64,000 nt of DNA from Cloeon dipterum. Taxonomy: Eukaryota > Arthropoda > Insecta > Ephemeroptera > Baetidae. The DNA lies in the NCBI RefSeq assembly GCF_949628265.1, contig NC_088788.1:7006001-7070000 (forward strand). The letters are read 5' to 3'. Position numbers and translations under genes: made by a program. Below, one piece after another: positions 1 through 10,158 of this stretch. The notes below the pieces were generated by a model. That model did not search any database. It was not told the origin of the DNA and was given only the letters and a program-made list of their open reading frames with translations. Each line of letters opens with the position of its first letter. The stretch's first letter is position 1.

Positions 1-141
1 ACGTTTGCTCATTAATCATTGCACAAGTATTGAGTTTGGTATCTAATTATTGCCTTCTTATCAATTTAATTACCTATCCATTCTATTATTAATTGCGAAA
101 ATTTATTTTATAATATGCTGAAATAGCATAGAGATATTACA
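1..141 (-). repeat. 3' LTR (element sense), partial at window edge
   Basis: The first 141 bases match 6965-7105 exactly by eye. On the minus strand it begins TGTAATATC and is preceded by a purine-rich tract. It continues beyond the left window edge, so its full length is unknown. Confidence 0.85.
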
Positions 142-569
142 TGCCACCCAAAATTAGAATAGGATTGAAAAACAATTTTAATCTAATTTTCCTTTCATCA
201 TAGGATATATCTAATTTTCGCTTAGATCTAAAGTGTGGCATTTTTCAACTAACAATCCTAACTTTTAGCTGGTATCTGCTTTTAAATTAATAGATATAAT
301 CTCTTCTTATTTTACTGTTTCCTAGAGCGATTCAATTTCATCAATTTAATTTTACTATTAACATTTCTGATGTTAAATGGTAATCTGTATGTTCCCAACA
401 AAATTAATATTAGTTCATCATTCATCGTGCAACACATTATAAAATGTTTTTTTTCGAACTGCGCCGATGCACAATTCACAAGTTGCAAAATTTCTTTTGC
501 AAGCTATGCCGAAACATAACTCACAATTCCATTTTTTTTTCTTGTGTCTGCTAGAGACACAAACATTTA

Positions 570-2010
570 GATATCTTCGATGCATCAACAGAACGAATTC
601 TGGAGCACTCATATTTGTTTATGTATATATTAGATGCATCATCAGAAAATTCCGGAGCACCTTTGTATGATTATAATTTTATTGTATGCAACATCAGAAC
701 AAATTCCGGAGCACACTATAGATTTATATATATATATTTTTTTTTAAAGACACAAACATTTTGCTGTAGATATCTTCGATGCATCGACAGAACGAATTCT
801 GGAGCACTCATGTGTTTGTTTATGTATATATTAGATGCATCATCAGAAAACTTCCGGAGCACCTTTGTATGATTATATTTTTTTTTTATTGTATGCAACA
901 TCAGAACGAATCCTGGAGCACATTATAGCTATATATTCTTTTCATATGCAACATCTCAGAACGAATTCTGGAGCACATTATAGCTATATATTTATTTCCG
1001 TATGCAATATCAGAACGAATTCTGGAGCACACCACAGATATATATTTTTTTCATAATATGCAACATCAGAACGAATTCTGGAGCACATTATAGCTATATA
1101 TTTTTTTTCATATGCAACATCTCAGAACGAATTCTGGAGCACATTATTATAGCTATATATTCTTTTCATATGCAACATCTCAGAACGAATTCTGGAGCAC
1201 ATTATAGCTATATATTTTTTTTCATATGCAACATCTCAGAACGAATTCTGGAGCACATTATTATAGCTATATATTCTTTTCATATGCAACATCTCAGAAC
1301 GAATTCTGGAGCACATTATAGCTATATATTTTTTCCGTATGCAACATCAGAACGAATTCTGGAGCACACCACAGATATATATTTTTTTCATATGCAACAT
1401 CAGAACGAATTCTGGAGCACATTATAGCTATATATTTTTTTCGTATGCAACATCAGAACGAATTCTGGAGCACACCACAGATATATATTTTTTTATATGC
1501 AACATCAGAGCGAATTCTGGAGCACATTATAGCTATATATATTTTTCCGTATGCAACGTCAGAACGAATTCTGGAGCACACTATAGCTATATATATATCT
1601 TTTTCATATGCAACATCAGAACGAAGTCTGGAGCACACTATAGCTATCTATTATTTTTTTTCATATGCTACATCAGAACGAATTCTGAAGCACACTATAG
1701 CTATATATATCTTTTTCATATGCAACATCAGAACGAAGTCTGGAGCACACTATAGCTATCTATTATTTTTTTTTTCATATGCTACATCAGAACGAATTCT
1801 GAAGCACACTATAGCTATATATATCTTTTTCATATGCAACATCAGAACGAAGTCTGGAGCACACTATAGCTATCTATTATTTTTTTTTCATATGCTACAT
1901 CAGAACGAAGTCTGGAGCACACTATAGCTATCTATTATTTTTTCATATGCTACATCAGAACGAAGTCTGGAGCACCCTGATGCATCACAGAACGAATTCC
2001 GGAGCACCCT
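570..2010. repeat. ~55-bp minisatellite inside the retrotransposon
   Basis: About 26 head-to-tail copies share the core CAGAACGAATTCTGGAGCAC. From about 890 to 2010 the period is roughly 50-60 bp, with a variable T-run and a TATAGCTATATAT segment. From about 570 to 890 the same core sits in longer units, with a segment containing ACACAAACATTT repeated at 557 and 760. Later copies (1620-1970) carry a GAAGTC variant of the core, so variants are clustered. Open frames on both strands over this tract are by-products of the repeat. It lies between integrase and the 3' LTR. Confidence 0.9.
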
Positions 2011-2514
2011 ATATTTTTTATTGTATATCTACATGTAAATGTTTGTGTTTCATGATTATTTAAGTAACAATTTAACATATGCAATCTGAAGGTTGCGCAG
2101 GCCTTCAATTGCATATCTTAATTTGCACTTCTTCCTCTTGAAAACATTGGAGGCATTATTGAAGGTATTATTGAAATAGCTGATTTAAAGTAGCAGACTG
2201 CCTTTTAAACTTTAAAAGGCTATATTTATAACGCTATTCATGCACCACATGCCGGCACAGAATGCCCGCTGTGGCACACAAAACATCCCTTGTTGGGTTA
2301 TTGCGACTAAAGGCTGAAGAACGCTTCCGCTTCTCCTTTCATCCTTTTTTACTTTCTCCTTTTAAAAGGAATAATATTCGGTCTGCTGTTATATTTTTTT
2401 ATTAACGAGATAATTTGCAACACAGCAAATATATTATTTAAGAAAAGGACGCAAATCCTTTGCATTCACCGGTCCCTCAATGGAACCGTCATTTTTACTT
2501 ATTTATTTATTTTT
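2011..2514. other. Non-coding part of the retrotransposon between pol and minisatellite
   Basis: No open frame of note, no repeats and no recognisable motif are visible. It corresponds to the 3' untranslated portion of the element. Confidence 0.5.
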
Positions 2515-3453
2515 TTATTTAATTACAAACGCATTTGTCATTGGAGTTTCAGTTATTGTGTAAGGGTCTTCATACAGATTAAAGAATTTTTTTTGAATCA
2601 CTCGATTTTCCTTGTTTGAAAGCTTTCTTTGTTTGTATAGAACTAAGTCTCCAACTTTGAAGCTGTGTTTACCACATCTTCTATCAAAGTAATTTTTTCT
2701 TTCTTTTGCTTTCTTCCTCAAATGCTCATTTGCTTCAATTCGGACTTGTTGCAAATTGTCCGACTTTTCATTTTTAGGAAAATCGATGAGATTTTTTATC
2801 GCTCTAATAGGTTTTTCATTTAGCATTAGTTCATGCGGTGTTTTGTTTGTATTGCTGTTGACAGTGACATTTATCCACTCCTGTATTTTTGGAACTACCT
2901 GTACCCAAGAAGTGTGTCTCTCATTGCAATAGGCTCTGAAAATTCGCCCTAATTCCCGCATAATTCTTTCTGATGGATTACCAGCTGGATTGTATTTTGA
3001 AATGAATTTTGCTGTGATGTTCATGGCTTTCATTTCTTTTCCCCACAATTTTGAAGCAAATTGCGGGCCATTGTCTGTCAAAATAGATTTAATTTGACCA
3101 TATTCACGAACATAGTCTTGTATTTTCTTTACGATTTTTATCGCAGTTTCTTGTCTGAGAATGTACAGTACTACAAATTTAGTAAAGACGTCGTAAAGTA
3201 CTAAGCTGTATTTTATCCAAACGCGTCCGGTGGGCAACTCTCCGTACAGATCTGCTGCAACCATTTCACGCGGCGCGGTGGCTAAAATTGGTTGCATTTC
3301 TCCCGTGAAATTTATATTTAAGACCTTGGTCTTTTGACAGATTTCACATCTCTCAATAACCCTTTGCACATTTCTCCTCATGTTAATTAAACAAAAGGTT
3401 TCATTGATAATTTTGCTAAAAAAAAGCAATGAGTCGCTTGCTCTTTCCATCAT
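2515..3453 (-). pseudogene. Retrotransposon integrase, truncated at its N-terminus
   Basis: The 312-residue open frame is a retroviral-type integrase, the enzyme that inserts element DNA. The Cys pair of the zinc finger is present (CEIC, residues 35-38), followed by the catalytic acidic residues D67 (ADLYG), D126 (TDNGPQF) and E161 (PSERIMREL), with 34 residues between the last two. The C-terminal part has a chromatin/DNA-binding region with YEDPYTI, similar to the GPY/F module of Ty3/Gypsy integrases. The first ~18 residues are in the wrong frame for pol: a run of eight T shifts the frame just before SKIINETF. The two zinc-finger His residues are absent because RNase H is joined directly to the finger's Cys half. 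The catalytic core may fold, but the protein lacks a normal N-terminal domain. Confidence 0.85.
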
Positions 3454-4245
3454 CTTCGATCTGATATATTAATCCTCCTATTCCGGTGGTGGAAGCATCG
3501 GTTTCAACTACAAATGGTTTGTTTGGATCCACATGCAAAATCGTGTGTTTTGATTTTAATCTCGTAATGGAATTCCTTTAAGCATCTCGGCTTGCGCGAC
3601 ACAATATCTCTGTACTCAAAGAATAAATCATGTAATTGGTTTCTTTGTCGCTGCTCAAGCAAGTCGCAGTTACTTTACAGTATTTACAATTTCCTGTTCG
3701 GTAGGAAATAAATTTGTCACTTTACTTGCCAAATCAAAATAATCTAAGTCATTCTCCCAGCTTTTATCTGTAATTTACCCGAAGGTTGAATTTTGAAATA
3801 TTCATTTTGTACTTTATGTTCTAGGGAAAGGACTAATTCTTCTATCTATTTATAATGATCTGCTGGTTGTTTGAAATGCAATAACTCTGTTTTCTTTATC
3901 TAATGAAATCGAGTGTTTGTTTTTTTCTTTGCCAATAAAATAGACTGTTGTGCATAAAGTAAATTGTAACCAAGCAATATTGGAATTGCTTCCTTTTCTA
4001 CCACACAGGAATGTGAATTTAGAATTACTTTTTGTTAATGAATGTAAGAGGAAGGAAAATTTAGCATTTGACTCTCTTACTTCTAACTCCTGTTGCTCCT
4101 TTGATGAAGGACTTTGCAACTGGTATAAGCTCAAAATGTATTTGGTTTGCTTTTAATTGTGCATATAAATCTGATGATATGTAAGAGATCTCCGCTTCAG
4201 AGTCAATCTATAAATGCTAATAATTTTGAGTTTGCCAATATTGCA
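3454..4245 (-). pseudogene. Remnants of retrotransposon protease and reverse transcriptase/RNase H
   Basis: Short minus-strand fragments in shifting frames. Around 4080-4215 there is a protease-like stretch (DSEAEISYISSDLY), with stops and with DSE where the aspartic protease has D-T/S-G. Around 3555-3680 is the linker normally found before the RT palm (FFEYRDIVSRK, then EFHYEIKI). Around 3450-3550 is the start of the RNase H-like region (HVDPNKPF, then ETDASTTGIGGL). The whole RT palm, including the YxDD motif, is missing between the second and third pieces. Frameshifts and stops make the segment non-functional. Confidence 0.75.
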
Positions 4246-4571
4246 ACTAATTTCAGAAAGTTTTAATTTAAGTCTAAATTTAACTGGATTTGATTATTTC
4301 ATCAATTCTTCCCTCGGTTTCGCGACTAGCATTAGCACTTAGAGAAGTATTGTCGGTGCCACCCTGACCTTGTATCCCCTGCGCATTATTACCTGAAGGG
4401 GACGGTACCGTGCCACCCAAACGCGGAAAACTCTGCTTTAGGATTTTCATGACTCGAATTTCGACTCTCATGATTATCAATTTTTTCTGCTACGAGATTT
4501 GGATATTCCAGTTTTACGGTATTTTCTGAAAGTTATTTCACTCTGTTTACCAAAGTGGTCATGGCGAGGTA

Positions 4572-5201
4572 CTATTTGTTGTTGGTGTTTTTAAGGTTTA
4601 CTTTTGCCACTCTGAGTGGCAGAACTGGCATTTTAATGCAATTTACAGTCTGATATTTAGTTTCTAGCTTATTGGTTAGATTTTGTCTTCGAATCCTTCG
4701 ACGCGCGCGGGCGTTCAACTTCTGTGGGAATTGTTCCCCATCATTTTTCTTTTCTAAATTTTCTTGCCATAGGGGCCTTCTTCTCTCTATTAAGAGTTTC
4801 TCTAATTCATCTAACTCTTTTAAGTACTCTTGTAAATTTTCAATGTTTACAATTTTTCTATAAACAAGCGCTTTCGCGATGTTTTCTGGCATGGAAGATT
4901 TCATCCTCAAAAGAATTTCTGAGATAGTCATTTCTGGGTAGTATTCAACTAATCTCTCGTATTGGCGATCAAAGTACATACTGAGTGATTCATTCTCAAA
5001 TTCTGATCTGAACGTTTCAGTAAAAATCTTTTCACGAACTGCTATATGCGTAATTTCAACCGCATTGTCCTGTTTCCCACTGTGCCATCTGCTGTTATCC
5101 CATGCAGCTCTATTTTGGCTGCAGTCGGGTTCTCTTTTAATTCTATCTGCCATGTCCATGCACGATCTGCTTTCACATTTAATTAGCACATTTGCGTTCA
5201 T
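4572..5201 (-). CDS. Retrotransposon Gag-like capsid protein
   Basis: This 209-residue open frame is the first ORF after the leader of the minus-strand Gypsy element. It is rich in charged residues, has a helical central part (about 60-150) and a basic C-terminal segment (ARARRRIRRQN near 165) suited to nucleic-acid binding. No CCHC zinc knuckle is visible, as in several insect Gypsy lineages. The ATG at 5201 lies in a sequence block (GCGTTCATTTT) that recurs upstream as part of the leader repeats. Gag would form the particle that packages element RNA. The frame is intact, unlike pol, but a stop follows before any protease sequence. The assignment rests on position and composition; no diagnostic motif was seen. 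Confidence 0.6.
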   Translation of the reverse strand: MNANVLIKCESRSCMDMADRIKREPDCSQNRAAWDNSRWHSGKQDNAVEITHIAVREKIFTETFRSEFENESLSMYFDRQYERLVEYYPEMTISEILLRMKSSMPENIAKALVYRKIVNIENLQEYLKELDELEKLLIERRRPLWQENLEKKNDGEQFPQKLNARARRRIRRQNLTNKLETKYQTVNCIKMPVLPLRVAKVNLKNTNNK

Positions 5202-5702
5202 TTTTAAAGAATACGCAAATTGCTTGCTAGGAAAATATAATTATTAATATAAGCTCGTTTACACCTTTTTTATAAAGTGTGTATCCGACCAGCTCTAGGA
5301 AAATATTTTTATTTTCTGGTTTGTTTCGCTCTCAATGCAAAGAACGACCCAGCCCTTAAGTTGGCTCGTTTCGCTTCTTCTGAACAAGAGAGCAATCCAG
5401 TCAGCAAGGATATATAATTTATTTTCTGGCTAGTTTCACTCTTAATGAAAAGGAGTGATCCGGCTTCACTTTTCCTTTAGCGCAATTGCGTTCATTTTCA
5501 AATAATACGCAAACGGCACGCAAGGAAAATATAACTTATTCTGGCACGTTTACACTCTTAATGAAGAAGAGTGCATCCGGCTTCACTTTTCCTTTAGCGC
5601 ATTTGCGTTCATTTTGAAATAATACGCAAACGACATGCAAGGAAAATATAACTTATTCTGGCACGTTTACACTCTTAATGAAGAAGAGTGCATCCGGCCC
5701 GG
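5190..5702. repeat. 117-bp direct repeats in the retrotransposon leader
   Basis: Two good copies (GCGTTCATTTT at about 5488 and 5605) share CAAGGAAAATATAACTTATT and GGCACGTTTACACTCTTAAT and are 117 bp apart. Degenerate copies occur at about 5194, which overlaps the gag start, and around 5400-5460. The repeats lie between the 5' LTR and gag. Confidence 0.8.
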
Positions 5703-6155
5703 AGGACCAAAATCGTGTAATGTCTCTTTTAGCAAGGTGAATCTTACGGTGATTAATAAAATACCTGTAGAAATTTTAAGGTGAAGATTCCTGTTGATTG
5801 CTAGACTCTCAGGTGAAATTAATGTTTAATTAGCAATTCCTCTGGTTTCCTTGACTAATCAAGACAATTACCGACTAATAATTGAAGAATTAATTAAAGC
5901 AGATTTAGATGGTTAAGCAGGATCATGCAGTAAATAAAAGCTGAATGGATCGGTTTCAATACGTATATTGATCAATCAAGAATCTCAATACTTGTGCATA
6001 TGATTTTACAAATTAATGTTCTTTCCCGAATTCGCGCGTTTAAACTTCGTGTGTCTTTCACTTTGTGTCCTTTAGGCACTCCTTCGCGGCTTGGTTGTGT
6101 ACTCACAGTTTTAATGACCTTTTTACGTGTGATAAGTTTGTTTGTCACTCACAGA

Positions 6156-6382
6156 TGAGTTCTCGCTGCCTGCTGCTAGTGCTGGCCTTGCAGGCGCTGT
6201 CTTCTGCTGGTGCAGAAATGTTCTTACAGTGTCCTTGTGGCTATTTAGTTGATGATCGTGGCTGTCTTACACCTTTCCTGTGTGGGAGCAGGAAAAGTAG
6301 TTCTGTCCATTTGGATTTGACGCAGACACAGGAAAACCCACTTGAAAACCTGTATCCAGAACTCAGTAACCACAGGTGCTGA
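6156..6382 (+). CDS. Small secreted Cys-containing protein, antisense inside the retrotransposon
   Basis: The 75-residue frame starts at an ATG directly after a plausible splice acceptor (CTCACAG). Residues 1-20 (MSSRCLLLVLALQALSSAGA) form a good signal peptide. The mature part holds CPCGYLVDDRGC, which resembles the C-x-x-G-x-x-x-D-x-x-G-C core of antistasin-type inhibitor domains, but the following CxC spacing is not matched. An AATAAA at about 6810 downstream could end a transcript. It is on the strand opposite to gag and pol, and is richer in G and C than its surroundings. It looks like a captured host gene piece, or a chance ORF with a good signal peptide. No function is claimed. Confidence 0.4.
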
Positions 6383-6964
6383 TCGGGCCTATTTGCTAAG
6401 TCCGTGGCCTCTGTTAGCACTTTCACTTCACTTGGACTGACTGAGAAGACAAGGATTTGACTTCTTAGTCAGGGGTGTCTCAAAAGACTGACGTTGCCTT
6501 CCTCGGACGAAGAGCTGCTCTCCTCACGTCCGAAAACATCTTAAATTTGGTTGGTGAAAGAAATAGCCAATAGTGGATCTTGTCCTTCTTCTCGATGCAC
6601 TCATTGGTAGACTCGCTAATTATGTGTCCTACTCTCTACCACCAAGCCCAGCGTCCTGTCACACGGGTCACACTCCCTCACATGGTCATAAATCTACATT
6701 GCTGTAATTGTTGTTTCTACAAACAACCAGATGTACGTGTCGAATTTGGGTTCCTTGCAATTTACATGTGGACAATGTCCTTTTTTATGATGGAACAATG
6801 TGTATGGATAAAATAAACCCTGCTGATCTTAATACAATAGACCTTTCTTAAGGGATGCTTCCGAGAAACTGTCGTTTTGGCCTTGTACCACGGTTTCACA
6901 TTTACAAAAGAAATTATCTTCTTCCGGCTACATTGTTGTGTTATTTTATCGACATCTGGTCACC

Positions 6965-7105
6965 ACGTTTGCTCATTAATCATTGCACAAGTATTGAGTT
7001 TGGTATCTAATTATTGCCTTCTTATCAATTTAATTACCTATCCATTCTATTATTAATTGCGAAAATTTATTTTATAATATGCTGAAATAGCATAGAGATA
7101 TTACA
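6965..7105 (-). repeat. 5' LTR (element sense), the part confirmed by the other copy
   Basis: This is the second copy of the 141-bp LTR segment. Its outer edge at 7105 is well defined because homology to 1-141 stops there. The LTR probably extends below 6965, but the homologous part of the other copy lies outside the window. The flanking host sequence starts at 7106. Confidence 0.85.
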
Positions 7106-8869
7106 AACTCGGTTTTATGAAGCTAGAAAATTTAAAAATGGCTTATTTTTTCATTTAAATATTTTTATTATTTTGAACGCGACAGTGAAAATTATCCAAA
7201 AAATTTCAGAATGTAGGTTTTTTAGTTTGTTATGTAGGCCAGTAGTGCTAAAACCTTGAAAACCTTTGTAAAAATTAATAAAATATTATTTTCAGAGGAA
7301 AATACATCAATCACTCTTACATATTGGAGCTTATATCTCCGCTCTTTTTGGGTCTTTTTTAACCAGAGCTACACCCAACCACTCAAAATTATATGTTCTA
7401 GCGAATGCACTGATCATTAAACAAAATTTAATTTTTTTATGATTAAATTTCAGTATTTTTTAACATTCTAACTACTTTGTAATATCAAAAAAATTTACGG
7501 GGAAACGAGACATTTTCCTTTATTTTTTGCTGCCCTTCTAAATTAGATAGTTTTAACAGAATTTAAATTAAAAATATTTTAATGTTAGAACAGAGCGCGC
7601 ACGGCGAGGCTCAATAATATTGAAAAATGAAAATTGAGCGAAGAGTGCTTGACCGGGCCACTATGCCTCGACGTCTTTTGTGCTTTCTCGACGCATCTCC
7701 CCCCCTCCCCCCGTGCCGTTCCATTCAACCCTGACAATATGTGGACGAGCACAAAGAAAAAGAGGCTGCGAAGGTCATGCAGCGAACGAAAAACGCACAC
7801 AAGAGTGTTAAAACCAGCTAAACAACAACTGCACCCTCTGTAGTCATTTTTCCACACTTGTCACGTCTTTTTTCTTCCCTAAATAATTAGGAGCGACCGC
7901 TTAATTATAATATATGCAGCAGTGCAACCCCCCGATGCAGCTCAGGTTGCGTAAGTTACAGGGATCTTGTAGTTGTAGGGACTCATGAACCCAAATATAC
8001 TACGCAATTTTTATAATATCTGAACAATAATGTGATAAATAATTTTTGAAGAAAGTGGAAATGTTAATTTTTATATGTTTTTTCAATCATATTGCTTTTC
8101 AGCGGGTGAAATGCAATAATCAATATTTTTATTGATATAACATAATATAATATGCCAAAAAAATTAAAATCATTTCGTTGTGCATGAATTTTGATTTATT
8201 AGTTCTGAAAAATTGAAAAGCAATGTTTAAGATTTGTTAAAATAAGTAATAGTTTACTGTGGCGGCGTATGTCGCGATGATATTCTCCTACATTGAGTGT
8301 AAACCAGATGAACAATAACATGGAGACAAGGAGAGTGACCAAACATGAAAATTTCCTGGTATAAAAGTGACTTACATATGAATATTTCATGGTAGAGAAA
8401 ACGTTACATGAAATATCCATGGTATACAACATAATTTTTTTCAGTGATAGTTCCATATTGTTTTAAGTAGGCACGAGGAAAATTAAATAATCACAGTGCA
8501 TTTTAGAGGAATGATTAAAAAAATACTAGTTTTTCAAGTTATCATTCTCAGAATTGAATTTTTCTTCATAATATTAATATCGATTCTATGGAAGGCCATT
8601 TTCATGACAGCAGTATTAATTTATTTCAGCACTTTGAATTTTCTTACGCCCTTTAGGCACTTTGCGGTGACTGGTTTTTCGTCAAAAACCGCCCCCGCTT
8701 GTTATTTTTTCTGATAATGCTCAGGCTTTTGTTTTCTTATAATTTCAATTTTGTACAACATGAATATTCACTCATTTACTTTGCCGTTTTTTGCTTGTGA
8801 CAAAAAACCACGCTGTAGTCATATTTGTATTGATGTCACATTTAACTAAAATAATGTATTCATTTACAG
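7106..8869. other. Intergenic, AT-rich, no gene recognised
   Basis: Short open frames on both strands (for example 7585-7857 minus and 8496-8714 plus) have no family resemblance and no splice logic. The segment 7600-7830 is somewhat GC-richer than its surroundings. No repeat or RNA gene was recognised. Confidence 0.5.
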
Positions 8870-8986
8870 GGCGTTGGTCCGAAGCTGGTGAGTGAGTTAT
8901 TGTTCCGCGTGGCCGAGGAACACGCGCCGTCGATCGTGTGTATTGATGAAATTGACGCTCGACGAGTCAGACCGATTTTGTGCTGA
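8870..8986 (+). pseudogene. Orphan exon fragment of 26S proteasome ATPase Rpt2 (PSMC1-like)
   Basis: After an acceptor-like TTTACAG, 38 codons read VGPKLVSEL, then [12 protein letters not shown], then the Walker B motif CIDEIDA, and reach a TGA. This closely follows the AAA+ module of Rpt2, the proteasome base subunit that hydrolyses ATP to unfold substrates. Relative to the family there is one extra codon (VSELLF against VRELF) and the last ten codons diverge before the stop. No neighbouring exon (Walker A upstream, SRH downstream) is present within several kb. The piece is therefore a stray duplicated exon or decayed retrocopy, not a working gene. No other AAA+ family fits the [10 protein letters not shown] motif as well. 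Confidence 0.85.
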
Positions 8987-9394
8987 GAAAGAGATAATTA
9001 ATTGTTTCCGTCAGGCTGCGGTGGTAGAAATATATGAATTTGTAACTTCTATCGCTGTTGGCATTTATTTCCATTTGTTTAGCACCTTTATCTGCGCTGA
9101 TGGCACCTTTTGATTTTTTTTAGAGAAAAAGAAATTTTTAAACATTTTAATTAATAAAATAAAAATATATCTTATATTAGAGCACTGTGCGGTGTCAATT
9201 TTCATTACCATGGTAACCGCATTTTTTTAAATCATAAACCACAACCGCACCACAACCGCATCGGTCTTGACCATAACCGTAGTTGCAGTAACCGCAAAAT
9301 TACCGCAAAACCGCAATTTATTTAATGTTTTAGAACAAAATAGTTTTCTTTTGGCAAGGCTTAAATTTAATTATTTCTGCGTGCAACTCCATAT

Positions 9395-9830
9395 CACGGG
9401 TTTTAACCATCATAATTGCAAAAACTTTTCACCGTTAGACTCGTCTTACCTCCCCTGAGCAGCTGAAGGGTTTAGGGGTTCTTACCCTCCACCCCTATAC
9501 TTTAAACCCTTCGGAAATGAATAACATTTTATAGCTCTGGATAATTTTATTAATTTACATTTTATTAAAAAACATTTTTTTTAGTTTTGGTTGAATGGGC
9601 GGGTTGGTAATTCAGTAGGAATTTAGGATGATTTTAAATGTTTTGAAGCCAAGTCGATGCAAATGGAAGCAGGTTAATTTTTTTTATTAAAATTGAAGCA
9701 ATGGGGTTGAAAGGGGATGAGGGTAAGCTCCCCATAAACACTTGGGCTGTTAGTGGAGGTCAAGGCGAGTCTAACGGTAGGAAATTTTTGCAATTCTGAT
9801 TGTTGGAACCTGAGATTTGGAGGTTCAAAG
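9395..9830. repeat. Imperfect inverted repeat nested in the hAT-like element
   Basis: The ~90-bp arm at 9395-9490 (containing ATAATTGCAAAAAC and GTTAGACTCGTCT) reappears inverted at about 9735-9830 (AGGCGAGTCTAACGGTAGG, TTTTTGCAATTCTG). The same sequence is present at about 60450-60580 inside the foldback element, so it belongs to a dispersed family. Confidence 0.7.
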
Positions 9831-10158
9831 AACCCAAAAAGTGGAAAAATGTAATTTATATTAAGTTATGAAATAACTATCAAGATATCCTAAAAATTAC
9901 GCCATTCTGAAAAATTTGGCCCGGTTTTTAATTGCGGGCACACATTTAAGTGGCTCTTGATCCGATCAACTTGTCCACTAAAAGAAGCCCAAATATTCCA
10001 TTTATGATGCATCAATAACGTTGTAGTAGTTGATTGGCTTGATATTAGATTTAACACTTAATTTACTCAAAGAAAGGAGATTTTTTTAAATTGTTGGTAT
10101 ATTATAAAAAGTGCCGTGCCCATTCCCAGAAATTACAACAACGTTTTATATATACCCG

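Larger units (their letters stand above)
1..7105 (-). mobile_element. Ty3/Gypsy-type LTR retrotransposon, defective, minus strand
   Basis: The 141 bp at 1-141 recur, identical by eye, at 6965-7105. Read on the minus strand the repeat starts TGTAATATC, a normal LTR start, and a purine-rich tract (GGGTGGCA) lies directly before the copy at 141, as expected of a polypurine primer. The copy at 7105 is thus the 5' LTR and the copy at 141 the 3' LTR, whose remainder lies outside the window. Minus-strand order is gag (5201-4572), protease and RT remnants (about 4240-3454), integrase (3453-2515), then a minisatellite (about 570-2010). The inner end of the 5' LTR, the primer-binding site and the target-site duplication could not be fixed. 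The coding region is broken, so the element cannot be autonomous, although identical LTRs suggest a recent insertion. Confidence 0.85.

Noticed and set aside
1002..1927. Overlapping 140-160 codon ORFs in the minisatellite
   Set aside because: Frames switch at each change in T-run length and merely translate the 55-bp repeat.
7585..7857. Possible small gene on the minus strand with a hydrophobic stretch
   Set aside because: No signal-peptide start, no similarity, and the region is of mixed composition; evidence insufficient.
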